In this document: positions 20,841-32,066 of the stretch, piece after piece | How positions within the stretch are numbered: position 1 is the stretch's first letter | Layout: every line of letters starts with the position of its first letter | NCBI GenBank assembly: GCA_022419385.1 | Contig: JAJUBI010000003.1 | Location: 4,340,001 to 4,404,000 of the forward strand | Reading direction: 5' to 3' | From: Paraconiothyrium sp. Pb-2020 | Taxonomy: Eukaryota > Ascomycota > Dothideomycetes > Pleosporales > Didymosphaeriaceae | Length of the DNA: 64,000 nucleotides | Translations under genes and position numbers: made by a program | Notes under the pieces: model-generated | The model's input: only the letters and a program-made list of their open reading frames with translations | Told to the model about the DNA's origin: nothing | Databases searched by the model: none

Positions 20841-23054
20841 AGCTGTGACTTGCTACTAGCTCGGGTGCGGTGATGAAAAAAGCCGGCGGCCGAGGGCGTA
20901 CCTCGCGCGGAGTGAGGGAGAGGGGTTACGCGGGAGATGGTTGTGTTGTGTTCCCTGCGTGTGCGCGTCAGTGGGTTGTTATGAGCAAGAGGCGTTGGGC
21001 TTATGACGGAAAATCGCAGCCCGGCGACCGTTAAGGCACAGACGCACCCACAGCGAGTCGCGGGCACTGACCTGCCAAGGCGCTGCAGCAGTGAATGAAG
21101 TGTCAAACGTACCTCTAGACTAGACTCGCGGTTGAAACACTTGGGTTGAGGGGCGCTCGCGTGCAAAGGACAGCTCGAGGGCCGTCGAGGGTTGCAGTGC
21201 GGTATCACCGGAAGCACGCGACTTTGTCGGCAGCTGCGGGTCGAGGAGATCAATGGCAGAAATCAACCAGAAAGATACCTAAAGCTGCCCAGTTGCGGAG
21301 GGGTGGGCGCGCGAGTGGCGTGGGTGAGAGCGGCGTTGTTGTGGAGGGAGGAGCCTGTCGGGGTGGGCTGCTGTGACTTCACCGCCTTTGTAGACGCTGC
21401 GGAGGCTGCTCGCGACTGGGGGCGTCGGAAAGTGCTTGGACGGGCTCGATGCTGCGACGCTGGGCTGGACGAGAGGGTACAGGCAGATTGGGGTCGCGAG
21501 TTTGGGGGGTGGATCGTGGGCGCTGTGGGCTCTCTGAAGTTGGGCGAGGTTTGGTTTCGCGCTTCGGGCTTTGCTTGGCAGCTATGAACTAGGCCCTAAA
21601 GGCGGCGCTGGGACGTCAAAGAGAAAATGCTGCAAAACACTCAGCAAGTTTTAGCTGTATACACGATGATGATTACCCGCACGTCGGCCAGTCATACAGC
21701 CCCGCGGGGACTCTCTTGCGCCGTTATCTGCTGTAATCCTCGCGATGTGCTAGATTGCTATCTCGTCCAGACTTGCGTTGCAACTGCTCTTACCTCCTCA
21801 CATGCAGGTCTATTGCAAGCCCACCTTACAATGCGATATTACACAAGCCCGCAGAAAACAGTGGAACGATCAGCACCAGAACGCGTCAACCGCCCTTTCC
21901 CCCTTCCCCTGGACCCTTTGATCTTCCATGAGACGATTCAGATGATTGTTGTTGTCCTTCCAAAACACGCAGTTCTAGCCCTGCACAGCCGCTTATGCCC
22001 CGAAGCCAGCGCCGTCGCGCGTTCCATGGTTCTTTGCTTGGCTCCAATAGTCTATAAGACATGGCTGCATTCGGCCTCAGCTATCGCAAATTGCTCACAG
22101 CCCGTGTCAAAAACACCCTTCGAGCATGCTTAATATAATTGGGGATGAAAGAAGTCATTTTGTATACAAGATGACGTCGTGAATCACGTGCGCGGCATTT
22201 CACCTGCATGCCACACATCCCTGCCGGTGTTCGCATGCGGGACGAGCGAGCCGCCAATCAACGCATGCTTACGATCGACGCACCCTGCATCCGATCATAC
22301 ATATTGAGCAATGGCACCCGAGCATGCAGCATGCCAAACACACCGCTTGTTGTATCTGACAGGCGGGCACCTGCGTTGCAAACGATCACGTTCAACCGCA
22401 GACTGTCACGTACATTTCGTTCTCTCCTCTTTTCCAAGGAACCTGAAATCTTCTTATTGATGCAAAAGGTCTACCCATCCACCGCAACTCCAACTCCTCA
22501 TTATGCACGAAACAAGATCCTCCACAGCAAACAATGCCTGCCGTCTCTTGTATCTCGCACTGCTTCGCCGTCCGATGAGCATCTAGATCGCAGAGAGAGG
22601 CCGTTTAACATTGCATGAAAGACATGATATGGAAGACCGCACAAAAAACGCCAGAGAATGATACAACCTTCGTAACCGTTGGAAAATTGAAAAGAGACGG
22701 AAGCATTTGCCTCAACAACGTACGAAAATGCGAAAAATGCTAGCAGAACACCTTTTTGGGAGGAAGGCCGCCAACAAGAAAACCGCGGAAGAGGAGATGA
22801 TTATCGATACAACGAGCGTAGTCTCGCCGCTCGAGAGAGGAAACTTGTCCACCCAACACCATGCGAAAAAAAAAGATCTAGATGACCGAACAGGAATATA
22901 CGCAGAAACGTCATTCACACACGACAACTCCAAGGAGCCTCAAGAGCGCATACGACTTAAAAAAGCAGAAAGGGGTATCGCTAGGTTTCAAAATGGGGCA
23001 CACAAAGTGCAGCTAGGAAGCATGAAGCTTCTGGGGCATGTTGTTGGGAGGCAG
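20841..23054. other. Intergenic 2.2 kb, no supported gene
   Basis: Holds the PP1 promoter and the 3' region of the LRR gene. Plus-strand frames at 21627-22133 (168 codons) and 22208-22618 (136 codons) start with ATG but have no recognisable domain. A frame at 22707-23363 runs into the antisense of the LRR gene. I treat them as chance frames. Confidence 0.45.
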
Positions 23055-25706
23055 CTAGCCAAGTGTACGGCCTCCAGAAACGATGCCTTGGCTAGGGGTG
23101 CGGGCCATGGCGGGCCTGATAATAGGCGACGTGAAACCGCTGTGTGCAGAGGGAATGCTGGTCACGGATTTGGCATCCCAGCCTTCGTCGCCAAGTGCGC
23201 TCAGCCAGTTGTTGCCAAAATCTTGTCTAAGGGCTTCAATCTTCCTCTTGTACAAATCGCTAGTAATATCGAACTCTGGAGGGCTTGTGTCTTGCGTCGC
23301 AGTCTCACTGGGAGCTTTGACTCCAGTATCCAACTGCGGAAGTGTTTTCAGAGGATCGCCTGAAGTGCCCTCGCTCTTGGGCGCCTCGAGGCGCGGTACC
23401 ACATCTGCGGATACCGTCGCTTTGGGCTTTGGTAGATTGTCATCCGTGCTGTAACTCGGCGGCGGAGTAACCTCGATTGACTGCACGGCGTCACTCTGAA
23501 CGAGCTCGACAATTCTTCGCTTTGGTACCTTCTTCTTTCTATGGGAGCCTTTTCCGCTCTTTCCGCTCTTTCCGCTCTTCGATCGGTGGAGGGAAGTGCG
23601 TGGACTCTCGGCCAGATCGGCAGCATCAAGAGCCTTCACGATTTTGGGTGGAGTGGGAGGTGGCGGTGTTTCATCTTCAGGTGGTGGCTTCATGACAGGA
23701 ACACTAGGAAGCTCCGGTACTCTGTCCACTAGTTGTTTTCGTTCGCCGCTGCTGGGGAGTGTGGAGTCGATCTTGATATCCTCGCTGTATCCCGGAGTCT
23801 TGCGGAAGAGGTTGAATATAGTGACCCTATAGTTGCTGTAGGATTTGCAAAAGGGATTTCGGTGGACGAAAACCTCGGTGATGTACGGGACACAAGTGAG
23901 TCGAGCAACTTCAGTTGGGTCGGTCAGCTTGTTATCCCGTAGATCTATGCGCTCTAATGACAATAGTCGCTCGATGCCCGCAAGCGATGTCAACCGGTTG
24001 GAACGCAAGTTGAGAGTAGTAATGGCAGGCAGGGGGTTCCGTCCCAAAGAATGTAGGCTACTAATCATACAGTTGGATAGGTTCAGTGCACGCAGGCAGG
24101 ACAGGGTCGCAAGGCTATCTGGTATCTCCACGAAAAGATTAGCAGAGATATCGAGCGACTGCAGGGTATTGGCCAAAGGAGCTAGACTGGTCGCTGGAAT
24201 GCTGGTAAGCGCATTGTCAGCCAAGCTCAGATGCCGAAGAAAACGCCATTTGGTTGAGGGAAACCAGCCCAGTGAAAGGAGGTTAGCAGAGCTTCCACGT
24301 GGAGTGGTCGACCGCACACTTGATCCAGAGCTACCAGATGAGCGGCGGATATTGGGCGTACTATTCGTGCCATATACGCGTGTCGAGGAGTGGCGCGAAC
24401 TCACAGGTCTCGAGGGTGAAACGCTACGCTGGCGTTGTGCCGAAGTCCGCGAGCCCTCTCGCATTAAGGCCGAGTTGCGTGGACTTGTAGCTTGCTTGCT
24501 TGGGGCGGTAGGTGACGCTGGAGGTGAGTCTGAACGTGCAAGCTGAGCATGCTTGCCCGCGGGACTACCTGTCTGCCATGGGATGGCAGGCGAAGAAGCT
24601 GTTTTGGCAGAACGGCGGCGTCGCTTATCCATATCGTCCAGCACGATGTTGATGAGAAGGTCGGCAGGATCGTCAACGCCGGCTCTCTTGACTGTAAGGC
24701 TGCGTAGGTTGTCCGCGAGACGGTCCCATCCGTAGAATTGGCGGAAGTCGACGTCGTAGATCTCAAGAGCCGTGACATTTTTGAAAGCGTGCAGAGGTAC
24801 TGCACTGTCGAATGGAAATTCCTCATATCCCGCAATGAGGCGAGCTTTGTGGTCAGGTGCGAGTCTTAGGCACGGGATCTTGGTAAACGCAGAGTAGAGA
24901 TATTTGATGTCCTCCTCGAGTTGCGCTTTCTGTTTTGCCTGCTTGGCATCACTGTTGGATGACAAGCGAAGAGATGACCACAATGAAGACATGCCAGACA
25001 TCACGCTACGTATGCTGGAGACGGAGTGGATCGAGTCGCGGTCAGAGGGCCGTTGCTTGTTCCGCTGGGCATTGCTAAGAAACGACACATAGTTGGTTGG
25101 CGACGCATCAGTGTGTATGTTCTCTAATCGGACATTCATTGGTCCCACAGAAATGTTTAAATCCTCGAACCGGGACAGGAGGTAGAAGAGGTGATGCGGC
25201 GTGAGTGTGAGCTTCGCTGGCTTGAGCGTGGGCGACGTGAAGGTCAACGACGGGAGGGACAGAGCGGCTGCCCATACGCTCGAAGTGGAGGAGGAGGAAC
25301 TGGTGCCTGTAGGCGAGGAGACGGAGTTGCTCTGGCCATGGCGAGGCGCTTGTCGTTGCAACTGCAGGGCATTTGCAAGTGCTTTTTCGTGAGTTCGTAC
25401 AAAGTACGCGAGATTCTACAGAAACGTCAGCTAAAGACTTGACAGAGCCGCCACGTTGTGTACGGTGTACTGTGTACAATGATAAGTGTCGTATCACGCG
25501 AGGCTGTTCATCAGGGTTATTCCACAAAGCTGGCGTGATCACAAGCTCTGACTTTTTGTATCTTGTCGACATGGTGACCTGAATGCACCTGCTGAGTTGA
25601 CTAGAATGTTTGCCGTTCCCGGTATTTGGAACCGCGGTATGCATGCCCCGCGTTCAAAGCAAAAACCTCGTACCTTTATGAAAATCTGTCCATCTTCTGT
25701 GTCCAT
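23055..25706 (-). CDS. Leucine-rich repeat protein of the LIP1/STK11IP type
   Basis: Exon 1 is 33 nt (25706-25674, MDTEDGQIFIK). A 258-nt intron follows, and exon 2 is 25415-23055, giving 797 residues. The joined start reads DGQIFIKNLAYFVRTHEKAL, the conserved N-terminus of fungal LIP1-domain proteins (LKB1/STK11-interacting protein 1 N-terminal domain); this decided the first exon over a nearer ATG at 25572. The middle is Ser/Arg rich and disordered. Five or six leucine-rich repeats follow (LRHLSLADNALTSIP, LQSLDISANLFVEIP, LRALNLSNCMISSL, ITTLNLRSNRLTSL, LERIDLRDNKLTD) with a cap ending HRNPFC. The tail is Pro-rich and basic, including a GKSGKSGKSGK repeat, and ends ARTPSQGIVSGGRTLG. Probably a scaffold; its partner in fungi is not known to me. 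Confidence 0.85.
23553..23582. repeat. Three tandem CCGCTCTTT-type 9-mers
   Basis: A short in-frame minisatellite inside the LRR gene encodes GKSGKSGKSGK on the minus strand. Confidence 0.6.
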
Positions 25707-28700
25707 GGTTCTTCGCAAGCAGACGACAACTGCATGTAGGGCCCAGGGCTAATCTAAGGCAAAGGTCGTGATATGACCAAGTTTGGCGGTTGTGGTTGGG
25801 GTCGCGAAAGCGCTCGAGGGTGTGAAGGAGGGGCGCGGCCGCGTTTGTTGTTCCCTGGCGGCGCGGACGACTCAGGGACGTGGCTGTAGTCTGCAACCGC
25901 CTGCAAGACTGGAAAAGTCAGTATAATGTGCGCCGTCTGGCATAATAGAGGGTTGTCGGAGGTGTATCCCAAGCTGGCGGGGCCCAAGAAATGTAGTAGG
26001 AGAGGCGAGTCACTAGGACTACGTCAACCACGGAACTTGAGGGATAGTACGTACCGTCGAGAGCCTCCCGCTGGCCTAGGTGACGAGCAGGAAACAGCGA
26101 GTGCCCAACTAATATGCAGCGGCGTCGCAGGGAGAGAAGCCCACTGGGCAGCAGGCGCTCCAAAACAGCAGGCCAAGCGAAGCGGCTGCGAGAGTGGACC
26201 AAAGAGAGGTGCAGCGATAGCGAACCTCCAGGATACTGCAGCGGGCAAAGGCTCGCCGCACACACACAATATCTGACGGGTGCAGGGGGGAAATGCCACA
26301 CGGTGGCAGGCGTCGAGGACGACGACGACGACAACAACAACAGAGGGCCGAGTCGCGCGGCGGGGAGTGATGGTATCAAAGAGAAATTAGATGGGCCCTT
26401 GTTCCGAGCTGCGGGCCGCCCACGCTCAGACGGTTCGGAGTAGACTCGCGTAGAGAGGAAGGCGCGACCCACGACGCTTGTCTAGTGGAGCGAGTGCACG
26501 CCAGAGAAGAGCAACGGAGCCGCGGCGAGGAGCCAGGAAGAGGCACGCAGCGCTGCCAGCCTCATCAGCGGCCTGGAGTCGTTCAGAGCAGCGTCGAGCG
26601 TCGCTGCAACCTGAGCCCGCCTAGTCATGCGCCAACCACAGTCGAGCGTCCTCATCCACGCCGCCGCAGGGCGCTAAGCAGGCCACCCGCTGCCCTGTCA
26701 CAAATCTCACGCCGTCCGAGGAAAAAACCATGGCACTACAGGTCGCCTGCTGCTGTCGCGTCCCGCTATCTATCGTTCGACGGGAAACACTGCGCTCTAC
26801 ACCACCGTCTCGCGCAGCAGCGCCAGGCCGAGGGTGCTCGTGGTCGTCGGCCACCCTGCGTCGGCAACGAAGGGCACAGACAGCAAGTCCGGCGCGGCGT
26901 CGCTCGTGCAGCATCAGGTCGCCATGGGCGTCGCGTATGGTCAAGCTTCCCTGCGCGGCGAGCATGGAGAAGGCTTGGCCACGGCGCTAGCCAGTATCAA
27001 TCTCCAATGTGGGACGGCAGCAGACGTACAGGAGCAAGACGTGACGCCATTTCGCTGCGCAGTGGAAGCGCAGAGAACCGTGAGGCCTTTGCACTGTTCT
27101 CCTGCGGCCTTCTGCAGCCAGGCAACTGCGCGAGTCGAGCCTCTGTCGCACAAGCGGACGGTTCCTGTCCATGGTGGCATCACATGGGCTGACCTCCTGT
27201 ATCGGCTTCACTGTCGCCGCACGTCTAGAGGACCCTGGCTCGAGGCCATCTGCGAACGCTGAGGACCTGTCGCATGCATCAGATGACCACAGGCAATCAA
27301 ACGACAAGATCAGCATCACCACACGATGGGAAGCGTCGAGCACGTCTACGCGCTCGTGCGGCTACCGCGGGCATCAGGGTGCACCAAGCTTCGCGCTTTG
27401 GCGAAAAGACCCTGGAATCCTCTGGCAAGGGTCCTTTTCCTCCCGATTCGACCGCGCGGCCATGGCGAAGCGACACCCACGTCCTCCAGGCCCTACGCGG
27501 GCATCAACGCCTTCATTTTCTGACATTAGGTTTGCGATACAATCCGGCGATACGTCGAGGCATGGCTCTGGTGGCACTGACCGGGCGCGGAACAACGGCA
27601 CCACGGCGGTGCCAGCCAGCACATGTGTCGAGAAAAATCCAAGACCCCACTTGCCCGATTCGAAAAGGTGGAAGGCGCTGCCTGCTGCATAGCCGAACTC
27701 CACCAGCCGACTAAACCCGCAACAGATGCCCCTCAACACCACGCCAGCATCTCGCCCTGTGCAACTTCACTAACATCTCGAATTTGCGATTGCTCGACAG
27801 CCGGGTGGTTTGAGCCTCCCTGGCCGTGGCATTCTACACCATGGCCATCTAATCGATAGTCGGTTTGATGAACGCCATCAAGGCGGTGTACGCTATCGTC
27901 TTCCTTCTCGCGGTCTGGTCCAGCCCATCGCCGCGCCCCAGCAATCCTCACGATAGTACTGCTTCGAGTCTTCCTGCCGTGCGAGGTGAGATGCTTCGGC
28001 TTAACAGTTTGTCTCACCGCCACATTGACTTGCAGCAAATCGACCCGCGGGGTTCGCTCGCCATTTCACGCTTGTCATGTACGTGATTGTTTGCGAACCG
28101 TGCAATATCTTGTCAAGTTGCGCACGGACTTGGATATCCCTGCTTGGAGATCCCTACCTCGACGTGGCGTCGGTAACCGAATACGATCTCACCACCACCA
28201 CCACGATTCACGGTCTGCTACCGCAGGTTACACGGCCGCTGCTCTACCGTGGTCCAGCGCTGGTCCATATGGTGACTAGCCGTCGTTTTTGATGTCGCTT
28301 GCATCGGCCTCTATCTGCTCTCTACATTGCGCTGAGCCCTCCCGGAGGATTGATTACTGGCAAAGCAGATCCCAATCCAAATGCGTGCGCCGGGACAAGG
28401 GTCTCAATGCCTCCTTCGGCGATATACTAGCATGCGTGCACCGAGCGACCGACGGAGTCAACACTGTCCTAATCCTAGAAGACATTGTTCTGGCACATAC
28501 ATGTTTGCCTTCAGAAGCGTTCAGACTCCACCTCCAGCAGACTCAGGTAACCCCTGCTAACGTCGCCCCCACCCTGCTGACTTTCTCAGGTCTCACCGAA
28601 AGAACTACACCACTTGGCCTCAACATTGGCTCCCTACCCAGCCTCATCTTCATCACCGCCATCTATCCGAATTCCCGCGCGGCTAGCTAACTGAACTGGG

Positions 28701-30379
28701 TCCACTCCGCACTGACGTTCCAACCCAACGCCAAGGACCCCGCGATATGCTGCGCTGGCATCGTTGGGCGCGTAGGGAAACCCCATGTTGACATCATTGT
28801 ACAGACGTAGACCCACTCCTTCCCTCAGATCTCTCATCCAAACGTTCCTTGGTACCGCACGGAGCATGTAAGGTCCACTTGGCGCAAACCGATACCACCA
28901 ATGTCTACCCATCTTCTGACAGCTGCCAATACAAGAAACTTGCTTTCAGGGGATGAGCATGCGAATTCGGTGCCGCTCGGCGGTATACGATCCTTAGCAA
29001 GAGCCGCATGCTCGGCAGTGGTGAGAGCAGCATCCGAACCACCCAGCCTCACGTCGGTGTCGTGATATCTCTGACCGCTCAGTGACAGGCGTGCGCCATC
29101 GGCACCGGTAGAAGATAAGCGCTTCGGGTACATCACTTGACAGGACAATTCTTGCTATACACGGAGGGAAATCGGTCCTTTGGAGATCTTTCGCGGATCA
29201 TCACCTCAAGAGCATGATTGAAGCGTGGCATGTTTCACGTATGAGAACTCCCACCGCTTCTCCTGAAAGCCGAAGATCCTGTGACAATGGCATTGCTCCA
29301 AGTGGCCTATCTCACGGTCGAAGGGTTCCAACGTTGCAATGCCATAAAGGTCCGACGCAGCTTCACAGGTTCAGCAGCGCCTCCTATAGGATCGCCCGTA
29401 AACACGAATACGTCGAATCACCTCAACGTTGCGGTCTCTCGGATGGGCACGTCTTCACGCACTATCAGAGCCGCTGCGACGGCATCGCTGAAGTGCCTTC
29501 GCACTTGAGAGGTCCCGTAGGTGCGCTCACTTCTAAACCTCAAGAGCTCTAAAATTCAGAACCCAGGGGTTCAACCCCAGGTATCAAGCCTAGGAATTAG
29601 AGCCACTCCATGCATGACGCTGGTCCGAACTTGAACGGGACTGAAGCTGTCCCAATCTCAAGTCTGTAGTACAGGGCTACCGTTGGCATAGGTTGGTTGA
29701 CTGAACATACCATCATGATGTATCTCTACTCTCAGGTGTTTCGCTATATGGAGATTTGCGTTCGGCAAGTACATGAACGCAGAGTTAGGCTATGTACCAA
29801 AAGGAGAGCATTTATGGTATGTTGTGGTAGTTGAGGTTGAAAATAGTGTGCAAACGCTTTCACTGTTAGATCACACAGTCGCGCTACGCTAGAAGGTAAG
29901 CAAGCTGCCTAGTTTATTGTACCCTAGCACGTGTCTTTGTCGCGGAACGTTTTCTCGTAGACCTTTTCAACCACCTGCTGAGCTAGACTAAAAGATTGAC
30001 CAATCAGTTCACAGGCATCTTCTCTTATTTACCTCTTTCAATTAAAATGCTTCCTAGTAGTTCAGCAAGTACTTGAAAATCTACGGTTTCTTATTCACCT
30101 CAATCGTCTGCACCACGCCGAATTCCCGTACATAACCCTGCCCCACCAACGTTTGCTCAAGGATATCATCGGCTAAGTACCGAACTAACGCTAACCCCTT
30201 CGGCTACACTGCATCGACGGCTGTAGGTTTGATTCCACTTTTCTATTTGCCAAGCAGGACTCGCACGAGGTTATTGGTGTTGAAGCTACTGACGTGCCGC
30301 CGGCTCGTCCATGGCGTGAGGCCAAACACACGGTACCCCTCCAGTTCAGCAGCGTCGGAAGGAACGTATACCACGAAAC
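25707..30379. other. 4.7-kb gene-poor, GC-rich block
   Basis: No protein is recognised on either strand. Many mid-size frames overlap (for example 26485-27192 plus, 28289-28690 plus, 28834-29136 minus), typical of GC-rich noncoding DNA. A CGA/CAA trinucleotide run lies near 26313-26342 and a CAC run near 28192-28206. From 27868 a plus-strand ATG begins a hydrophobic start (MNAIKAVYAIVFLLAVWSS); splicing a GTGAGA..TTGCAG intron (about 27987-28036) extends it to a stop at 28290, about 118 codons, but nothing supports it beyond frame. The block separates the divergent LRR and methyltransferase genes and may be long regulatory or untranslated sequence. Confidence 0.4.
29546..29603. repeat. Imperfect inverted repeat / possible hairpin
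   Basis: GCTCTAAAATTC at 29546-29557 can pair with GAATTAGAGC at 29594-29603 with one bulged A. An inner GGGGTT-C-AACCCC palindrome sits between them. No flanking genes use it obviously. Confidence 0.35.
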
Positions 30380-31356
30380 ATGTCACGGGTCAATGATCAC
30401 GATGAGGTATGTGTATAACGAGGATCATTACACGTTGATAACTGATTTGGACTGTCATAGCCGTACTGGCTCGGAAGAGCGACAGATGAACAGCAGCGCT
30501 TGATCAAGCAGCACCACATTTGGACGAAGTGAGTTGTCAACATCTGAATATCAAAGAGATAATGGCAGGAAGCTGACTAGGTTCTAGAGCGATCGGATAT
30601 CTTCTTCACCCCTCCATAGCTGCGGTCCTTCCGGAGAACGCGCGGATAGCAGACATCGGCACGGGCACTGGAATCTGGATGAACGAACTCGCTAAAGTTT
30701 CCCCGTCAACATATACCTTTAACGGCTACGACATCTCCGCAGACCAATTTCTACCAGCTGAGTCTCTTCCCTCCAATGTCACGCTTGAGTTCGGCGACTT
30801 CAAGAAGCCGATTCCGGAGGAATTGAGGGGAAAGTTCGACCTTGTGAACATTCGACTAATCATCATTTCCATGGGTGTGGGCGTATGGGAACCCACTTTA
30901 CGGAACATCCTCCCGCTACTTAAGCCCGGTGGTGCTATCCAGTGGACGGAAGGCAACTTCCTTGAGGCCAGGGGTTTCCGAGGGCAGTCACCCATGTCGA
31001 CGCCAGGACACTTTCTCACCAGGGCGCAGAACCAGTTCAACGGCACGCTTGTCAAGCGTTTCCAATGGTGCTTTCCGCAAGATTGGCAGAAGATGTATGC
31101 AGATGCTGGGCTGGTCAACATCGAAGAGGACGTGCTGAGCACCGACCGGAATCCTGAGCAGCGACCTGATTTCACGGAAATTGGCATTGGCGCAGTGCAT
31201 CATGGGCTAGGAAATCTGGCAAGGATAAAGGAGGAGGGATACTGGAATGAGCAAGAGGTGCAGGAGTCGAAGCAGAAGGCGCTCGAGGACAGGGCGTCTG
31301 GAGCTTACCTGCGCTGGGACTTGCACGTTACGGTTGGGTTCACAAAGAAGGATTGA
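30380..31356 (+). CDS. SAM-dependent methyltransferase, fungal small-molecule type
   Basis: Exons 30380-30406, 30461-30528 and 30588-31356 give 287 residues. The splices restore the family start MSRVNDHDEPYWLGRATDEQ followed by a Lys/His-rich segment ending HIWTKAIGYLLHPSI. The SAM-binding motif I is IADIGTGTGIW (residues 52-62); motif II lies at FNGYDISADQF, and VNIRLIII with LLKPGGAIQWTE forms the motif III/post region. This class is common in fungal secondary metabolism and LaeA-related families, methylating small molecules or proteins. No biosynthetic gene adjoins it, so substrate is unknown. Two introns of 54 and 59 nt have clean signals. Confidence 0.85.
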
Positions 31357-32066
31357 CCATCTTCCGACAGTCAGGCCGAAGGTTAGAGAAGCAGAGCTGT
31401 TGAGCTAAACGCACGTAGGGGCCGTTAAAAGAAAGGCAAGTTATCTAATTAGTCTGACAACCTGTAGTAGACACCTGTAATCTCCGTCCCTGCATCCGAA
31501 CGTGCACTGCACTCTCTTAACCATGGCTGACTTACGCCACGTCTTCCGACCGTTGTCCCGCATTTCCAACGTTTCCAGAATTGTTAAGGCCTGATTGGCT
31601 TGGACCCTTCCTCGTGGGAAAACCCTGCTTTATCCGGGCCTCGTGCCTGCCAAGCACGCGACCCAACAGAACGGTGCGCACCCCGGCGTCAATCGTGAAC
31701 CACACTTTGCTCATATCTGGACATATCAAGCGAGCGATCGTGAAACATTCGTTTCTGTGCGACACCTGCGGGATCATTCTCATAACTCGATGAGGCCGCG
31801 TTATCGATTGCAACGCTGGTGGGGCTCCGGACACTAAAATGACGTCGCGTTGCGACGATCTTCTAGAACGATCGCTTTGTGTGGGCTCCCAACAGACGCG
31901 GGTTCGACGAAGATATGGGGACCTGGAGGTCTGGATCATTGTTCGAGACGGCACTTGACGTGTGTTTCTATTTTCATCTCAATCTCATTCTTTCCATGTC
32001 GTCTTCGTGATACTTCTCATTGCGCTTTCTCCCTATCCATTCGCTTTTCCCACGGTCGATGCAAGC
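31357..32066. other. Intergenic, no supported gene
   Basis: 710 bp, tandem genes on both sides. Frames up to 140 codons on the minus strand have no recognisable features. Promoter of the TMEM63-type gene is presumably in the pyrimidine-rich part at about 31960-32060. Confidence 0.5.

Noticed and set aside
22707..23363. 218-codon plus-strand frame
   Set aside because: It runs antisense into the LRR gene; the second half is a shadow of the minus-strand coding sequence.
25108..25644. 178-codon minus frame giving an alternative start for the LRR gene (ATG at 25572)
   Set aside because: The 33-nt exon at 25674-25706 restores the family N-terminus exactly, and the alternative does not.
26485..27692. 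Long overlapping plus-strand frames in the GC-rich block
   Set aside because: Amino-acid composition is Arg/Ser/Ala-rich as expected from random GC-rich DNA; neighbouring frames are equally open.
29555..29585. GGGGTTCAACCCC, like a tRNA T-arm
   Set aside because: Loop has five bases rather than seven and no acceptor, D or anticodon arm fits around it.
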